A stretch of DNA of 64,000 nt from positions 5,942,001 through 6,006,000 of the forward strand of contig NZ_CP061080.1 in NCBI RefSeq assembly GCF_014495845.1, in the 5' to 3' direction. This DNA is from Aquibium microcysteis. Its GTDB lineage: Bacteria > Pseudomonadota > Alphaproteobacteria > Rhizobiales > Rhizobiaceae. Both the position numbers and the translations under genes were made by a program. The notes beneath the pieces were generated by a model. That model was not told the DNA's origin, searched no databases, and was given only the letters and a program-made list of their open reading frames with translations. Of the stretch, positions 60,840-64,000 are shown in pieces. Each line of letters opens with the position of its first letter. The stretch's first letter is position 1.

Positions 60840-62459
60840 CTACTCCGCCGCCACCAGCCCCGCCATCTCCCGGTTCTTCATCAGCTTGTAGACGATCGAA
60901 TCCATCAGCGCTTGGAAGGAAGCGTCGATGATGTTGTCGGAGACGCCCACCGTCCACCAGCGCGCGCCGGTGCCGTCGCGCGATTCGATCAGCACGCGGG
61001 TGATGGCCTCGGTGCCGCCGTTGAGGATGCGCACCTTGAAGTCGACCAGTTCCATGTCCCCGATCTCGGCCTGGAACTTGCCGAGGTCCTTGCGCAGCGC
61101 GATGTCGAGCGCGTTGACCGGGCCCTTCCCCTCCGCCACCGACATCCGCTCCTCGCCGTCGATCTCCACCTTCACGATCGCCTCCGACACCGTCTTCAGA
61201 TTGCCGTTGGCGTCGAAGCGGCGCTCGATCATGCAGCGGAACGAGGTCACCTCGAAGAAGGCCGGCACGGTGCCCAGCGTGCGCCGCGCCAGCAGCTCGA
61301 ACGACGCGTCCGCCCCCTCGTAGGCATAGCCTTCGGCCTCGCGCTCCTTCACCAGCGCAATCAGGCGGTCGAGCCGGTGATCGGCCCGGTCGACGGGAAT
61401 GCCGCGCCGCTTCAGTTCGGCGATGAAATTCGCCTTGCCGCCCTGGTCCGACACCATGACGCGGCGGCGGTTGCCGACGCTTTCGGGCGGCACGTGCTCG
61501 TAGGTCTGCGGCTCCTTCAGCAGCGCCGAGGCATGGATGCCGGCCTTGGTGGCGAAGGCCGAGGAGCCGACATAGGGCGCCTGCGCGTCCGGCGCGCGGT
61601 TGAGCAGTTCGTCGAAGGACCGCGACAGCCGCGCGATGCCGGCGAGCCGTTCCGTCGAGATGCCGGTGACGAAGCGGTCGGCGAAGGCCGGCTTCAGCAT
61701 CAGCGTCGGGATCAGCGTGACCAGGTTGGCATTGCCGCAGCGCTCGCCGATGCCGTTGAGCGTGCCCTGGATCTGGCGCACGCCGGCCTCGACCGCCGCC
61801 AGCGAATTCGCCACCGCCTGGCCGGTGTCGTCATGCGCGTGGATGCCGAGCGCCTCGCCGGGGATGCCCGCCGCGATGACGGCCGCCACGATCGCCCGCA
61901 CCTCCGACGGCTGCGTGCCGCCATTGGTGTCGCACAGCACCACCCAGCGCGCGCCGGCCGCGTGGGCCGCCTTCGCGCAGGCCAGCGCATAGCCGGGGTT
62001 TGCCTTGTAGCCGTCGAAGAAGTGTTCGCAGTCGACCATCGGCTCCTTGCCGGCGGCGGCCGCGGCCTCCACCGAGGCGCGGATGGCGTCGAGATTCTCG
62101 TCTTCCGTGCAGCCGAGCGCCACGCGCACATGGTAGTCCCAGCTCTTGGCCACGAAGCAGACCGCGTCGGAGGCCGACTGCAGGATCGCCGCCAGACCCG
62201 GATCGTTCGAGGCCGAGACGCCGACGCGCTTGGTCATGCCGAAGGCCACGAACTTCGCCCGCGCCGTGCGCTTCTTCTCGAAGAAGGCGGTATCGGTCGG
62301 ATTGGCGCCCGGATAGCCGCCCTCGACATAGTCGATGCCGAAGCCGTCGAGCATGGCCGCGATGGCGATCTTGTCCTCGACGGAAAAATCGACGCCGGGC
62401 GTCTGCTGGCCGTCGCGGAGCGTGGTGTCGAAGAGGTGGATGCGGGATTTCATTGGCAT
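60840..62459 (-). CDS. cimA: Citramalate synthase
   Basis: A 539-residue enzyme that condenses pyruvate with acetyl-CoA to (R)-citramalate, giving 2-oxobutyrate for isoleucine. The TIM barrel starts IHLFDTTLRDGQQTPGVDFS and contains GIHAHDDTGQAVANSLAAV and GTLNGIGERCGNANL. The C-terminal half has the LeuA-type regulatory domain. Length and the FDTTLRDGQQTPG form indicate CimA rather than LeuA. ATG 62459 has GGTGGA upstream; ATG 62453 is an alternative. Confidence 0.93.
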   Translation of the reverse strand: MPMKSRIHLFDTTLRDGQQTPGVDFSVEDKIAIAAMLDGFGIDYVEGGYPGANPTDTAFFEKKRTARAKFVAFGMTKRVGVSASNDPGLAAILQSASDAVCFVAKSWDYHVRVALGCTEDENLDAIRASVEAAAAAGKEPMVDCEHFFDGYKANPGYALACAKAAHAAGARWVVLCDTNGGTQPSEVRAIVAAVIAAGIPGEALGIHAHDDTGQAVANSLAAVEAGVRQIQGTLNGIGERCGNANLVTLIPTLMLKPAFADRFVTGISTERLAGIARLSRSFDELLNRAPDAQAPYVGSSAFATKAGIHASALLKEPQTYEHVPPESVGNRRRVMVSDQGGKANFIAELKRRGIPVDRADHRLDRLIALVKEREAEGYAYEGADASFELLARRTLGTVPAFFEVTSFRCMIERRFDANGNLKTVSEAIVKVEIDGEERMSVAEGKGPVNALDIALRKDLGKFQAEIGDMELVDFKVRILNGGTEAITRVLIESRDGTGARWWTVGVSDNIIDASFQALMDSIVYKLMKNREMAGLVAAE

Positions 62460-62509
62460 GCTTCCACCGAGGGATAGGTGCACGGAGTTGGTTGGGCGTA
62501 GCGCGAGGC

Positions 62510-62665
62510 GCCCCCCTCTGCCCTGCCGGGCATCTCCCCCTCAGGGGGGGAGATCGGCTGTCGCGAGCGCCTCGCCCAATCGCCACTGTCGCAGGATGGG
62601 CGCCGGTGCCGAAGCTGCCGATCTCCGCCCCTGAGGGGGAGATGGCCGGCAGGCCAGAGGGGGGT
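62510..62665. repeat. Inverted-repeat intergenic element, family B copy 2
   Basis: It has the same ends as the element at 27774-27979 (CCCCCCTCTGCCCTGCCGG and CCGGCAGGCCAGAGGGGGG), with inner ATCTCCCCCTCAGGGGGGGAG hairpin sequence. It lies between the cimA and pip genes, where no other feature is present. Confidence 0.7.
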
Positions 62666-62715
62666 GCCTGGCGCGAACGCCGGAGACACCGCAGGGCGGG
62701 ACGAAGCCAAAACCA

Positions 62716-64000
<1,285 letters not shown>

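Overview
The window is GC-rich chromosomal DNA of an alphaproteobacterium, most likely order Rhizobiales (Hyphomicrobiales) and close to Mesorhizobium/Phyllobacteriaceae. The grounds are the housekeeping order rpoZ - rsh - pyrE - DUF2062 - acpS - lepB - rnc - era, with recO after a short accessory gap; two rhizobial-type 16-strand porins with near-identical signal peptides; a gene-transfer-agent-type HK97 capsid gene; and intergenic palindromic repeats of the RIME type. The genus is an inference; no 16S gene is present.

Region 1 (1-10.2 kb) is accessory. It holds the tail of a glycosyltransferase, an isolated capsid gene on the minus strand, a family 4 glycosyltransferase followed by a 1,488-bp tandem second copy with a diverged 5' end, about 1.3 kb packed with inverted repeats, a lone tyrosine recombinase, and two divergent porin genes flanking tRNA-Ser(GCU).

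Region 2 (10.2-31 kb) is core: lytic transglycosylase, dapA, smpB, DUF465, a LysR regulator of OxyR type without the redox cysteines, a DMT exporter, a translationally coupled four-gene lipid cluster (PlsC-like, CdsA-like, small membrane protein, CDP-alcohol phosphatidyltransferase), a family 5 uracil-DNA glycosylase, a NYN-domain protein, rpoZ, rsh, pyrE, acpS, lepB, rnc, era, a GNAT, a VapBC pair, recO and a thioesterase.

Region 3 (31-50.4 kb) is mostly transport and accessory enzymes: a DUF2339 membrane protein, a Tat-exported PhoX-type phosphatase, an MFS transporter with a divergent MarR regulator, an MscS channel, a GNAT/C39-peptidase fusion coupled to a RimK-like ATP-grasp ligase, a phosphoribosyltransferase coupled to a SLOG-fold protein, a ykoFEDC-type thiamine/HMP ECF transporter under a TPP riboswitch, and a TRAP transporter whose binding-protein gene is frameshifted.

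Region 4 (50.4-64 kb) starts with a less GC-rich insert carrying an SF2 helicase and a small Cys-rich protein. It continues with an HD hydrolase, ygfZ, a dihydroorotase-like enzyme, small exported proteins, a Nudix hydrolase, a GST, a RarD-type permease, a toxin-first PIN toxin-antitoxin pair, citramalate synthase, proline iminopeptidase and a partial GFA-family gene.

The best candidates for undescribed biology are three compact modules: PRTase-SLOG (42.3-43.5 kb, with a 22-bp palindrome in front), GNAT/C39 plus ATP-grasp (39.7-42.3 kb), and helicase plus small Cys protein (50.9-52.9 kb). The coupled lipid cluster at 16.4-19.1 kb follows. No CRISPR array, rRNA operon or intact insertion sequence was seen.
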